Shown here: in pieces, positions 22,329-33,593 of the stretch
Layout of the letters: every line of letters starts with the position of its first letter
Numbering within the stretch: position 1 is the first letter of the stretch
Program-made: the position numbers and the translations under genes
Notes under the pieces: model-generated
What the model was told of the DNA's origin: nothing
What the model saw: the letters and a program-made list of their open reading frames with translations, nothing else
Database searches by the model: none
Assembly: GCF_003255815.1 (NCBI RefSeq)
Contig: NC_037682.1
Span: 17,072,965-17,136,964, forward strand
Source of the DNA: Theropithecus gelada
Taxonomy: Eukaryota; Chordata; Mammalia; Primates; Cercopithecidae
Reading direction: 5' to 3'
Length of the DNA: 64,000 nucleotides

Positions 22329-23261
22329 ATGCAGCAAAATCACAATGTGACTGAATTCATACTGTTAGGATTAACACAGGATCCCTTGAAGCAGAAAATA
22401 GTGTTTGTAATATTCTTAATTTTCTATATGGGAACTGTAGTGGGGAATATGCTCATTTTTGTGACCATCAAGTCCAGCCGGACACTAGGAAGCCCCATGT
22501 ACTTCTTCCTATTTTATTTGTCCATTGCTGATTCTTGTTTTTCAACTTCCACAGCCTCTAGATTAATTGTGGATGCTCTCTCTGCAAAGAAAATTATATC
22601 CTACAATGAGTGCATGACACAAGTCTTTGGGCTACATTTATTTGGCTGCATGGAGATCTTTGTCCTCATCCTCATGGCTGTTGATCGCTATGTGGCCATT
22701 TGTAAGCCCTTGCGTTACCCAACCATCATGAGCCGGCAGGTCTGCATCATCCTGATTGTTCTTGCCTGGATAGGGTCTTTTATACCCTCTACGGCTCAGA
22801 ATATCCTGGCCTTAAGGTTGCCTTTCTGTGGACCCAATTTGATTGATCATTATTGCTGTGATTTGCAGCCCTCGTTGAAACTTGCCTGCATGGACACTTA
22901 CATGATCAACCTGCTGTTGGTGTCTAACAGTGGGGCAGTTTGCTCAACTGGTTTCATGATTTTGATAATTTCATATATTGTCATCTTGCATTCACTGAGA
23001 AACCGCAGTGCAGAAGGGAGGAAAAAGGCTCTCTCCACTTGCACTTCTCACATAATTGTAGTCATCTTATTCTTTGGCCCGTGCATATTCATATATACAC
23101 GCCCCCCAACCACTTTCCCCATGGATAAGACGGTGGCGGTATTTTATACTATTGGAACACCCTTTCTCAATCCACTCATCTACACACTGAGAAATGCAGA
23201 AGTGAAAAATGCCATGAGACAGTTATGGCATGGCAAAATTATTTCAGAAAACAAAGGATAA
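22329..23261 (+). CDS. OR4C11: Olfactory receptor, family 4 subfamily C (OR4C11-like), intact
   Basis: A 310-residue odorant receptor, the usual length for the family, with no break. Marks in order: N6-V-T glycosylation site; GN at 39-40; SPMYFFLFYLS at 55-65; MAVDRYVAIC at 116-125, where V replaces the usual Y before DRY; cysteines 95, 167, 177 and 187; SY in TM5; KALSTCTSH at 233-241; PFLNPLIY at 278-285; C-terminal ENKG. The sequence agrees almost throughout with remembered human OR4C11, including the AVDR variant, so the assignment is firm. Differences I note are in ECL/TM positions such as FIPSTAQN near 151-158. It is the only plus-strand OR here, as OR4C11 is the only inverted one among its human neighbours. 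The ATG chosen is the first after the splice acceptor. Confidence 0.94.
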   Translation: MQQNHNVTEFILLGLTQDPLKQKIVFVIFLIFYMGTVVGNMLIFVTIKSSRTLGSPMYFFLFYLSIADSCFSTSTASRLIVDALSAKKIISYNECMTQVFGLHLFGCMEIFVLILMAVDRYVAICKPLRYPTIMSRQVCIILIVLAWIGSFIPSTAQNILALRLPFCGPNLIDHYCCDLQPSLKLACMDTYMINLLLVSNSGAVCSTGFMILIISYIVILHSLRNRSAEGRKKALSTCTSHIIVVILFFGPCIFIYTRPPTTFPMDKTVAVFYTIGTPFLNPLIYTLRNAEVKNAMRQLWHGKIISENKG

Positions 23262-23283
23262 ATTGAGGGCCTGGCCTGATTAC

Positions 23284-23323
23284 TTATTCAGTCAAATCAT
23301 GATTTATTCAGTCAAATCATGAT
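23284..23323. repeat. 20-bp tandem duplication just after OR4C11-like stop
   Basis: The unit ttattcagtcaaatcatgat occurs twice head to tail with no mismatch, 22 bp past the stop codon. Confidence 0.95.
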
Positions 23324-24290
23324 TTAACTGAGTAAGTATAGATATCAAATAGGAAAGTACCTGAATGTTGTGGGAATAATATACATCATATCTAAGTTTG
23401 TGGGTTCCTATGTTTTCTAGTGAACAGGAGCTATGACTACCAAGACATTGTCTTTTGTGACAGAACTAGGTAGAGTATAGATTAATTAAGGTGATTACGG
23501 ACCAATAGTCTTTTCTTTTCAGATTATCTTCCTTTCCAGTCATGCATTTTCTAAGGTGTAAACCTGACTATCTCTATGCATTCTAATCTAATGCATCTGA
23601 TTTTCTTACTTCTTTCCTGTACTTTTGACCATAGACTGATAAACTCCCTGAAATCTTCAATTTGGCTCCTCCTTTTCCTAACAGCTCAATTCTGCCATTG
23701 CTGATTGTGAACTACACATCACAACTCTGTCTACACTGGTTTAATAAAAAGACATTTATACAATCACAAGTGTTCAAATTTGTGAGCACCCACAAAGAAA
23801 TCTCAAATTCCTTCCATAATGCATTTACAATAAGGTATCAAGCTTCCTCCTGAACACTTCTAGGGCAAAGGAACTAACTCAGTATATCAAGATGTCCATT
23901 TACATTTTATCACTACTTTGTATTTAGAAAGTTCTATATTTTTGAGTCAGAGGCTAATATACTGCAGGTACAACATATTTCCTGAGCCTGAGGTGCAGAA
24001 GGGTAGAACATGGTTGAAACCAAAAATGGTATGATCTATTGTGTTTAAAGTTGGGTGATGTCAATGAAATAAATAAAATTGTCATAGGAATTCAGAAAAC
24101 ACTCAGGACACTTGTCTCTAGTGGGTTTAGGGAGAAACTACTACTGCTATAGGAAGTTACCTCTCTATTTATTCTGTCCTAATAATTGGGGCTGCATAGA
24201 TTCACAGGTTAGAAGTGGCAAGGGAATTTTCATGCCCAGAGTGAGTACAGCAGGTAAAACACTGCACTTTAGATGTTTATATAATGCACT
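23324..24290. other. Unassigned DNA, 3' flank of OR4C11-like gene
   Basis: No gene or named repeat. ORFs are short and featureless. Confidence 0.4.
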
Positions 24291-24313
24291 TTTGTGTGCG
24301 TGTGTGTGTGTGA

Positions 24314-24592
24314 TGGAATCTCGCTCTGTTGCCCAGGCTGGAGTGCAGTGGGGCAATCTCGGCTCACTGCAAGCTCCGCCTCCCGGGTTCACACCATTCT
24401 CCTGCCTCAGCCTCCCGAGTAGCTGGGACTACAGGCGCCCGCCACCGCGCCCGGCTAATTTTTTGTATTTTCAGTAGAGACGGGGTTTCACCGTGTTAGC
24501 CAGGATGGTCTCGATCTCCTGACCTTGTGATCCGCCCGCCTCGGCCTCCCAAAGTGCTGGGATTACAGGCATGAGCCACCGCGCCTGGCCAT
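24314..24592 (-). mobile_element. AluY-like SINE, reverse orientation
   Basis: Full length and little diverged ('ggctcactgcaagctccgcc', 'accgtgttagccaggatggt' are AluY-type). A (TG)n run at about 24294-24313 replaces the expected poly(T). The 121- and 75-codon ORFs here are Alu shadows. Confidence 0.93.
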
Positions 24593-24762
24593 TATGGACT
24601 TTTAATATTCATCTATTTCAGTGTAATAAAGTGTACCATATCTTTAATAACTGTTATCAGATTCCACTTCATTTTTAACCTTATTTATCATTATTTAATG
24701 AAAAATATTACCAATTGAAATTATGTTCTCCTGTCAAAGATAAATTTAAAATAAATTCAATT

Positions 24763-25068
24763 GGCCGGGCGCGGTGGCTCACGCTTGTAATCCCAGCACT
24801 TTGGGAGGCCGAGGGGGGCGGATCACGAGGTCAGGATGTCGAGACCATCCTGGCTAACACGGTGAAACCCCGTCTCTAGTAAAAATACAAAAAAAAAAAA
24901 AAAAAATTAGCCGGGCCCGGTGGCGGGCGTCTGTAGTCCCAGCTAAGGCAGGAGAATGGCGTGAACCCAGGAGGCGGAGCTTGCAGTGAGCCCAGGTCGC
25001 ACCACTGCACTCCAGCCTGTGTGACAGAGCAAGACACTGTCTCAAATAAATAAATAAATAAAATAAAT
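24763..25068 (+). mobile_element. AluY-like SINE with target-site duplications
   Basis: It begins ggccgggcgcggtggctcac, has an A21 mid linker, lacks a few bases of the right arm ('agctaaggcaggag'), and ends in (AAAT)n. The flanks aaataaattcaatt (24749-24762) and aaataaattcagtt (about 25062-25075) are duplications with one mismatch. Confidence 0.93.
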
Positions 25069-25075
25069 TCAGTTA

Positions 25076-25998
25076 AATAACGTGAGTGTTTTATGAGCTC
25101 ACTTCACTTCGTTTTCTGTGATGTAATGTTTCCAGTGTTCGCACTAGTGTCCCAAAGTTGACATATCATACACAAGGAAGGCCATATATTTAATAGACAG
25201 TGGAAACTTAATGATTCCATTATTAACTTATCTAATATCCTTCACAACAACACACGTACATACACGAACACACATATGCACACACATACCCTATAAAGGC
25301 CTTAATGTTGATTTGCATTGCAGATAAATAATTGAACATTAAAAGTTTAGAAAAAAGGTATATGGGTAAGCACAGGCACAGGAAAAGAAAAGAAAAGGAT
25401 AAATTAAAATATAAATAAATAAATAAGGATTGGAAAATAGAATAAGAAGAAGCTATACAGGGGAAGAATATTGAAATGTTTTGTGCATTGTAGAAGTACT
25501 ACTAGTCAAATCAAAATGGAAAATAAAGATAAAATATTTTAAAAGTTCTTCAACACCATATCCATTCGATGGGTAATCTTGGAATGACCATCCTCCCTCA
25601 AAAGTGATTGACCTAAAAGAAAAAGTGTAAATTCTGATTATCTCTTCATTTCAGGAACAAGCAGTGTCTAAATGTGTCCAAACTCTTTGTTTTTATTATA
25701 CTTGTGTCTCACTAAAATAATACCAAGTTTGTTATTTATATTGAAAAATTAAATTTTGAAGTGAAAAATCTAAAGTTTAGAGAACTGAACAAATTAGTAC
25801 CTTGAGATTGTCTTGCTAAGAAGTAACAACATTAAGGTTTTAACTCAGTTCTATATGTCTCCTATGTTAGTAAAAAATCTTAATTGAAACATCTTTTCAA
25901 ATGGTCAAAAATATAAAAAGTATTAGGAAGTTGATGCAGTAATTATGAACTGAACTTTTTTTAACTTTAAGATGGGTGGTGGAATATGATGAATAGAG
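25076..25998. other. Unassigned intergenic DNA
   Basis: No gene. It includes an AC-rich stretch (about 25243-25288) and short A-rich runs (25380-25425). Confidence 0.4.
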
Positions 25999-25999
25999 T

Positions 26000-26215
26000 A
26001 GTATGCACCCTAGAATCACACTACATAAATCCAAATCCTGGCTTTGCCAATTTAAAGCCTTGTAACTTTAAGAAAAATGTGTGAAATCTTAGGCCTAATT
26101 TTTATCTGTAAATCAAAAGTTAAAATAGTTTCTATTTTATTGGCTTGTCATCAGAATTAAAGAAAATAATATTCATAAAGAACTTAAAATAACAAATTTA
26201 ATATGAGCTTTCATA
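26000..26215 (-). repeat. MIR SINE, antisense
   Basis: 'agaatcacactacataaatc', 'atcctggctttgccaattt', 'tttatctgtaaatcaaaag' and 'cttgtcatcagaattaaag' keep the antisense MIR order. Confidence 0.65.
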
Positions 26216-26955
26216 ATAAAATAGATTTTTCGAAAAATTAATTTAAATCTGTTTTTTATTAATATAAACCACCATATTTATTAACAATGTTTTTCTTTTG
26301 TTTTCAAAGAATGTAATTTATAATTGGAAATAAAGTTTAACTCAAAATAACACAGTCAAGTTTTGTTTTAATAGGATTAAATAAAAACCTAAGAGAATTT
26401 TAAATGCATTGGTATCACTTTAAAATAAAAAGAGGAAGTCTTTATGGAACATGTTCCCGTATCTGCACATTTGCATCATCAACTTTAAATAGTCCGTATG
26501 TAAAGGAAAGAGAGGAGCATCCTTCTGATGTGAGCGTATAAGAGATAATCATAAAGTGGGGCAAAGGGACATCAATTTAAGTTGGTGTCTGGCATGTAAC
26601 TAAGGTTTAAAATAGCAGAGATAAGAGGTGAACAAACTCTAGATTATCATTTACACATAGTTAATAGCACATGACCTGGAATAGTTTATTCTACTTTTCA
26701 GTCTTCTGCTTCCTTCTCTATTCTTCATTTCACCTCAATGCTGACACAAGGTGGAAGAGACATATTATTGAAAATCTACTTATATTGAGGTCCCACAAGA
26801 ACAATTTTGGTTAATTGATTGGACTACTGAATACTTAGTGAAATTTTCCTTCCTCTTTAACCTTCTTTTCCCTTGCCTTCCCATCTATTTTCTACCATGC
26901 TTTGTACACACACTTTCAGAAGACACCATTGAGAGGCAGGGTTGTAAAAACAAAG
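26216..26955. other. Unassigned AT-rich DNA
   Basis: No gene or named repeat. Confidence 0.4.
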
Positions 26956-26959
26956 TAAA

Positions 26960-27245
26960 ATTAATGGGGAATATACATGGGTAAATAAGCATAAAAAAAC
27001 ATGCTCAACAGTATCTGTTATTAAGGAATTGCAAATTAAAACAATGAGATACAACTATACCCCTATTAGAATGGCCAAAATTCAAAATAATAACACCACC
27101 ACATGTTGACAAGGATGTGGGACAACAGAAACTCTTATACATTGCATAGAAGAGGAAATGAAAATTGACATTGAAGAAGCTTAAAGTTTTCCAAATACAT
27201 TGAACCTAAAAAGATTGCCATAAAGACACATTGTAAATAAAATGT
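26960..27245 (+). mobile_element. L1 ORF2 3'-part fragment
   Basis: 'aaattaaaacaatgagatac', 'cctattagaatggccaaaat' and 'atgttgacaaggatgtggg' are a standard L1 segment. It ends abruptly next to the start of another L1. Confidence 0.85.
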
Positions 27246-29845
27246 TAGAATAAAAAGACAAAGAGGTTGGTCACAGAAAGTAATGTTAGCAGCACGGCAT
27301 AATAGGAGTTCCCCATTTTCACTCCCCTGACGATGACAGAAATTCAACCAGCAACTATCCAGATGCAAAAAAATATTATCACGAATATCCCAGACCTCGA
27401 GAGTGAGTCTGAGAAAGCCTTTTGGACCAGAGAACTGAGGAAAGCCACATTTTCACATCTTCCTCAGCCCAGGAGCCAACTGCAAGTCAGTGTTATCCAT
27501 GGACGGAGCGTCTGCCCCCATTCAACGCCAGCAGCTGCATCATGACTTGACCAAGCCTCAGTACTCTGCTTAAGACTACCCCAGGCTGAGAGTCAAGCCC
27601 AAGTCAAAACATATCAAGCATAATTTTAGGCCCTGCCATACTTGTGTAGCCTAGCAGCAAGCCCATCGGCCTCACCCAGTTTCAGATTCCAGCACACAAC
27701 TCTGCAAAACTACAGATTCCAAACAACCATGGTGCATCTAGGAAAGACAACCTGTCACCTTGCCTAATCAGAGATGTTTGTAGTGCCAATCATCAGCTCC
27801 GCTTGATGTCAGAGTGATCTCATCAGTCCATGGAGCATAGCCATCAGTATCATTTAACCTCAGAGCACAAAACATTATCCAGCAGCACTAGATAACCCAA
27901 CACCATGGTCTGCCTGTTTGGAGTTGCAACCAGCCAGCTCATCCAGAAACACAGACTAGACTAGTAATAAAGGTTTATCACTGCCAAAGAACAGCTTCAA
28001 AAGCTAGAAGAGGTGGTTATCTTCTCAAATGCACTGGCATCAATCTAAGTACACAAAGATTATGAAAAGATCATGTTTACCTGTAAACATGACACCACAA
28101 AAGGAACTAATAAAGCTCCAATAATAGACTCAGAAGAAGTGGAGATCTGTGAAACAACTGACAAAAGAATTCAAAATAATCCTTTTAAAGAAGTTCAGAG
28201 AACTTTAAGAAAACATAAATACAAAATTAAATAAAATTTGGAGAACAATGAATAAAATGAAAGATTTTACAAAGAAATAGAAACAATTTAAAAGGAAACT
28301 CAAAATCTTAGAGATAAAGAATAACTACATTTAAAAATTCAATAGAAAGCTACAAAAGCTGTCTTGAAAAATAAAAGAAAAAAATCAGTGAGCTCAAAGA
28401 TAAGACATCTGAAACAATCTAATTAGAAGAACAAAAATAAAAAAGAATGAAAAACAAAAAAGGAGGCCTACAGGAATCATGGGACATCATCTGACAAACT
28501 ATCATTTATATTTTAAGAAGTTTATGAAGAAAAGAGAGCAAAAGATCCAGAAAACGTATTCAAGAAAATAATAGCTAAAACTTTGCAAACCTGGGGAAAG
28601 CCAACATCATCCAGGTGCAGGAAGATTAGAGGTCACCAATCAAATTCAACTGAGAGAGGAATTCACCAAGACAATCATTATCAAATTATCAAAGACAAAG
28701 AATACTGAAAACAGCAAGAATTTAAAAAATTTTTTAAAATTCACATTCAAAGAAACCCAAATACAGCTTTCAGAAGATTTTTCAGCAGAAACTCTTTAGG
28801 CAAGAAGAAATTGGGATTATATATTCAACGTGCTGAAAACAAACAAACTGTCAAATAAGAATACTTTACCTGGCAAAGCTGTTCTTCAGAAACAAAAGGA
28901 GAAATAAAAACTTTCCCAGAGAAAGAAAAGTTAAGGAAGTTCATCACCAGGAGGTCTTCAGAGGAATTACTGTAAGACTGATAATTAATAACATGACACA
29001 TATGAAACTAAAAAAATGTCAATGGCATAAGTAATTCATACTCAGAATTCTCTAATACTGTAAGGTTAGTGTGTAAAGAAATTTTATCCCCAATTGAGGT
29101 TTAAAAGACAAAACTATTGAAAACAACTGTAGCTACAATAAATTGGTAAGGCATAAAAATTACAAAAACAAATGTAAATGTTGACATCAAAATCATAAAA
29201 GGTGAATGGGATAAAAGTATAGAGTTTTTGCATGCAATGAAAGGCGGCAAGTTGTTATCAGCGCAAAGTATCCTGTTATAAGGGTAAGATATTTTATGTA
29301 AGCCCCATCGTAACCACAAAACAAAAACCTGTATTATTTGCACATAACATGAAAAGAAAGAATTCAAAGCACACCACCACATAAAACCTTCAAACTACAA
29401 AAGAAGACAACAAGAGAGAAAGAATCAAAAGATCTGAAAAAAAAATCAGAAAACAAATTATAAATGGGAGTAGTAAGTTCTTACCCATTGATAATTACCT
29501 TAAATATAAATGAGTTATATTCTCCAGTATAACATTTACAGCAACTGATTGGATTAAAAAACAAGATACAACTATATGCTTCCTATAAGAGGCTCATTTT
29601 ACTAGTAAGAACACACATAGATTAAAAGTGAAGGAATGGAAGAAAATATTCCATGCAAATGGAAAACAAAAGAAAGCAGAGGTAGCTATATTTATATCTC
29701 AAAATAAACTTTTAGTCAAAAACTGTGAAAAGACACAAAGAAGATAATTCTATTAATATAATGATCAAAGGATTAATTCACCAAGAGACGTAACAATTAA
29801 CTATATCTGCACCCAACAGCAGAGCATATAAACACATAAAGAAAT

Positions 29846-29999
29846 TGTTAGCCAGGTGTGGTGATTCATACCTGTAGTCCCAGCTACTCTGTAGGATGAG
29901 GTAGAAATATCACTGAGTCCAGGAGTTCGAGGCTGCAGTGAGCTACGATAGCACCACTGCACTCCGACCTAGACTCCAGCCCTGTCTCAAAAAATAAAA
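29846..29999 (+). mobile_element. Alu-related monomer (FLAM/AluJ-like)
   Basis: One Alu arm only, 'agccaggtgtggtgattcat' to 'gccctgtctcaaaaaataaa', nested in the old L1. Diverged. Confidence 0.8.
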
Positions 30000-30472
30000 A
30001 TAAAGATAAATAATTTCGATAATACTGCATATCGAAAAAACTAAATGAAAATAATTTTAAAAATCAATTATTAAATGTTCTGAAAGGAGAGAGTCTGACA
30101 TAAAATAACAGTACCTCATATTTAAAAATGACCAGATCCATTGAAACAAGACAAGAATGTCCATTCTCAAAATTTATTTTTATATTTAAATTAGTACTGA
30201 AAGTACTAGCCAGAGCAATTAGGCAAGATAAAGAAATAAAAGACATGCAAATGGGAAAGAAGAAGCACAATTATCCCTGTTTAAAGATGACATTACAAAA
30301 TACAAAAACAAATACAAACATGTTAGACCTCAAAAAATACAGCAAAGTTGCAGAACACAAATCAAATACAAAAATTAGTTGAATTTCTATACACTAATGA
30401 CAATGTCACTGAAAAGGATATTAAGGATATTAAGAAAATAATCCCATTTAGGATAGCATCAAAAATAATAAA

Positions 30473-30524
30473 ATTATTTTATTTTATTTTATTTTATTTT
30501 ATTTTATTTTATTTTATTTTATTT
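30473..30524. repeat. (TTTTA)n microsatellite
   Basis: About ten TTTTA units form the reverse tail of the next antisense Alu. Confidence 0.95.
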
Positions 30525-30818
30525 TTGTAAGACAGGTGTCACTCTGTTGCCTAGACTGGAGTGCAGTGGTGCAATCACAGCTCATGGCAGCCTCAATCTC
30601 CTGGATTCAAGCCATCCTCCAGCCTCAGCCTCCCACATAGCTGGGACTACTGGCATGCACCCCCTACCCAGCCTTTTTTTTTTTTTTTTTTTTTTTTGTA
30701 GAAACAAGGTCTCACTACATTGCCCAGGCTTGCCTCAAATTCCTGAGGTTAAAGAATCACCCCGCCTCAGTCTCCCAAAGTGCTAGGATTACAGGAATGC
30801 ACCACCATTCTCAGCCAA
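30525..30818 (-). mobile_element. AluJ-like SINE, reverse orientation
   Basis: Diverged Alu from 'tgtaagacaggtgtcactctg' to 'caccattctcagcc'. The central linker has expanded to T23 at 30674-30697. It is nested in the old L1. Confidence 0.9.
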
Positions 30819-31566
30819 GAATAAAATTTGTAGATATAAACTTAACCAAGGAGATGAAAGACTTGTGCTATAAAGCTACAAATTATAGATGAACAAAATT
30901 AAAGAAGACATAAATAAATGAAAAGGTACCCTATGTTCATAGATTGGAAGACCTGACATTGTTAACAGTTCATACAACAAAGCAACCAACAGATTCAATC
31001 CAATCCCTATCAAAATTTCAGTGGCTTTTTATACAGAAACGAAGGAAAATATTCTAAAATCCATGCAGACCTCGTAAGAACCCAGAATAATGAGAACAAT
31101 CTATAGAAAGAACAAAGCTGCAGATACCACAGTTCTTGACTTCAAAATATTTTACAAAACTTATACTAATTTTAGCAGTATGACCCTAGCATAAACCCAG
31201 ACATATAGTCCAATGGAACAGAATAGAGACTCTGCAAATAAATCCAGGCAGATATGGTCAACTCATCTTCAACAAGAATGACAAAAATACACCCTAAGGA
31301 AAAGATAGTCACTTAAACAATGTTACTGGGAAAACTGGATATCCATAAGCCAAATGACAAAAACAGACTCATTGTACAGCATAGTTTAAAAATCAATTCA
31401 AATTTAATTAGAGATTTAAAGACAAAGACCTAGAACTGTAAAACTTTTAGTAGAAAAAAAAAAATACAGGAAAAGATTCATCACATTGGTCTTGGCAATG
31501 ATTTCATAGATACAACAACAAAAGCACAGGTAACCAAAGACAAATAAGATAAGCGGGATACATATG

Positions 31567-33015
31567 AAGGGCACGCCCAAGATGGCCGAATAGGAACAGC
31601 TCAAGCCTCCAGCTCCCAGCGTGAGCGACACAGAAGACGGGTGATTTTCGCATTTTCTTTTTCTTTTTTTTTTTAATTATACTTTAAGTTCTAGGGTACA
31701 TGTGCACAACGTGCAGGTTTGTTACATATGTATACATGTGCCATGTTGGTGTGCTGCACCCATCAACTCGTCATTTACATCCGTTATAACTCCCAATGCC
31801 ATCCCTCTCCCCTCCCCTCTCCCCATAATAGGCCCCGGTATGTGATGTTCCCCTTCCCACGTCCAAGTGATCTCATTGTTCAATTCCCACCTATGATCGA
31901 GAACATGTGGTGTTTGGTTTTCTGTTCTTGCCAAAGTTTGCTGAGAATGATGGTTTCCAGCTGCATCCATGTCCCTACAAAGGACGCAAACTCATCCTTT
32001 TTTATGGCTGCATAGTATTCCATGGTGTATATGTGCCACATTTTCTTAATCCAATCTGTCACTGATGGACATTTGGGTTGATTCCAAGTCTTTGCTATTG
32101 TGAATAGTGCTGCAATAAACATACGTGTGCATGTGTTTTTATAGCAGCATGACTTATAATCCTTTGGGTATATACCCAGTAATGGGATGGCTGGGTCAAA
32201 TGGTATTTCTAGTTCTAGATCCTTGAGGAATTGCCACACTGTCTTCCACAATGGTTGAACTAGTTTACAGTCCCACCAACAGTGTAAAAGTGTTCCTATT
32301 TCTCCACATACTCTCCAGGACCTGTTGTTTCCTGATTTTTTAATGATTGCCATTCTAACTGATGTGAGATGGTATCTCATTGTGGTTTTGATTTGCATTT
32401 CTCTGATGGCGAGTGATGATGAGCATTTTTTCATGTGTCTGTTGGCTGTATGAATGTCTTCTTTTGAGAAGTGTCTGTTCATATCCTTTGCTCCTTTTTG
32501 ATGGGGTTGTTTGTTTTTTTCTTGTAAATTTGATTGAGTTCTTTATAGGTTCTGGATATTAGCCCTTTGTCAGATGAGTAGATTGCAAAAATTTTCTCCC
32601 ATTCTGTAGGTTGCCTGTTCACTCTGATGGCAGTTTCTTTTGCTGTGCAGAAGCTCTTTAGTTTAATTAGATCCCATTTGTCAATTTTGGCTTTTATTGC
32701 CGTTGCTTTTGGTGTTTTAGACCAACCATCATTCTCAGCAAACTATCGCAAGAACAGAAAACCAAATACCGCATGTTCTCACTCATAGGTGGAAATTGAA
32801 CAATAAGATCACTTGGACACAGGAAGGGGAACATCACACACCGGGTCCTAATGTGGGGAGGGGGTAAGGGGGATGGATAACATTAGAAGATATACCTAAT
32901 GTAAATGACGAGTTAATGCGTGCAGCACACCAACATGGCACATGTATACATATATAACAAGCCTGCACGTTGTGCACATGTACCCTAGAATTTAAAGTAT
33001 AATAATAATAATAAA
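31567..33015. mobile_element. Rearranged young L1 (L1PA-type) with inverted 3' ends
   Basis: Three parts adjoin. First, about 90 bp of L1PA 5' UTR in plus orientation, with 'aagatggccgaataggaac' and 'gaagacgggtgatttt' (31567-31655). Second, an antisense L1 segment from its poly(T) and 3' UTR at 31660 into ORF2, ending near 32722; a 200-codon minus ORF (31880-32482) is a remnant of the ORF2 C-terminus. Third, a plus-sense L1 3' end of about 283 bp (32723-33005) with an A-rich tail. Parts two and three share the same terminal 283 bp in opposite orientation, so the element contains a large inverted repeat. I found no clear target-site duplication. Confidence 0.88.
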
Positions 33016-33590
33016 AAAGAAATTCACCAAGTGACCTGAAGGAGATGGTAATAAACCCATGTTAAATGATGGAATCATATAATACAGAAAAACCCACATT
33101 TGAGGTTCTGCAAATGCTCTGGTCTGCGCCCTTCTTGAGTCCTGAATTTTTTTTGTTTGTTTGTTTCATTAGAATCACTGACAACAATGTCCTAAATATA
33201 AAGTTCTTACTTGAAATGTAAGTTTGAGTAAATTTCTCTTCCTATTCTGTAGGATATGTGTGTCTTTCCTCCACAAAGGTTTTTTTCTAAATCAGCAAGT
33301 GAATTCCCAGCAGTCTAACAAATAATTTTTCGTGTCATTCTTTTTTTATTATTAAATCCCAACTATGCATAAAATTCAACTCTCTTCAGTTTGAACATGA
33401 GAATACTGAGTTGCCAGCTCAGAGTTGATGAATGACCTGAGGGTGGAAACATAATTTTTCTGATCCCACATTAATGCTTTTTTTCTAGCATTACTTTATA
33501 TCTTGCCATGAAAGGTATATCTCGTTAAGTTTTTACTTAAGATCATTTTGACCTTTTTTACTCACAACTTTGGATTTTTTTAAGTTTAAC
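33016..33590. other. Unassigned DNA, 3' flank of OR4C15-like gene
   Basis: No gene. It has short (TTTG)n at 33151-33167. Confidence 0.4.
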
Positions 33591-33593
33591 ATT

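Larger units (their letters stand above)
27265..31566 (+). mobile_element. Old L1 (L1M/early L1P type), long but degenerate, with nested Alus
   Basis: About 4.3 kb in the plus orientation, from a 5' UTR-like start ('agcacggcataataggagtt') through a broken ORF1 region (about 28080-28980) and ORF2 pieces (29000-29845, 30045-30472, 30819-31560). It is interrupted by an Alu monomer, a (TTTTA)n tract with an antisense Alu, and finally a younger L1. Stops are frequent, and part of ORF2 is missing. It occupies most of the gap between the OR4C11-like and OR4C15-like genes. Confidence 0.75.

Noticed and set aside
30473..30524. (TTTTA)n tract as an independent expansion locus
   Set aside because: It is the reverse tail of the adjacent Alu. 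Its length is ordinary.
31880..32482. 200-codon minus-strand ORF
   Set aside because: It is the C-terminal remnant of L1 ORF2 in the rearranged L1 and not a cellular gene.
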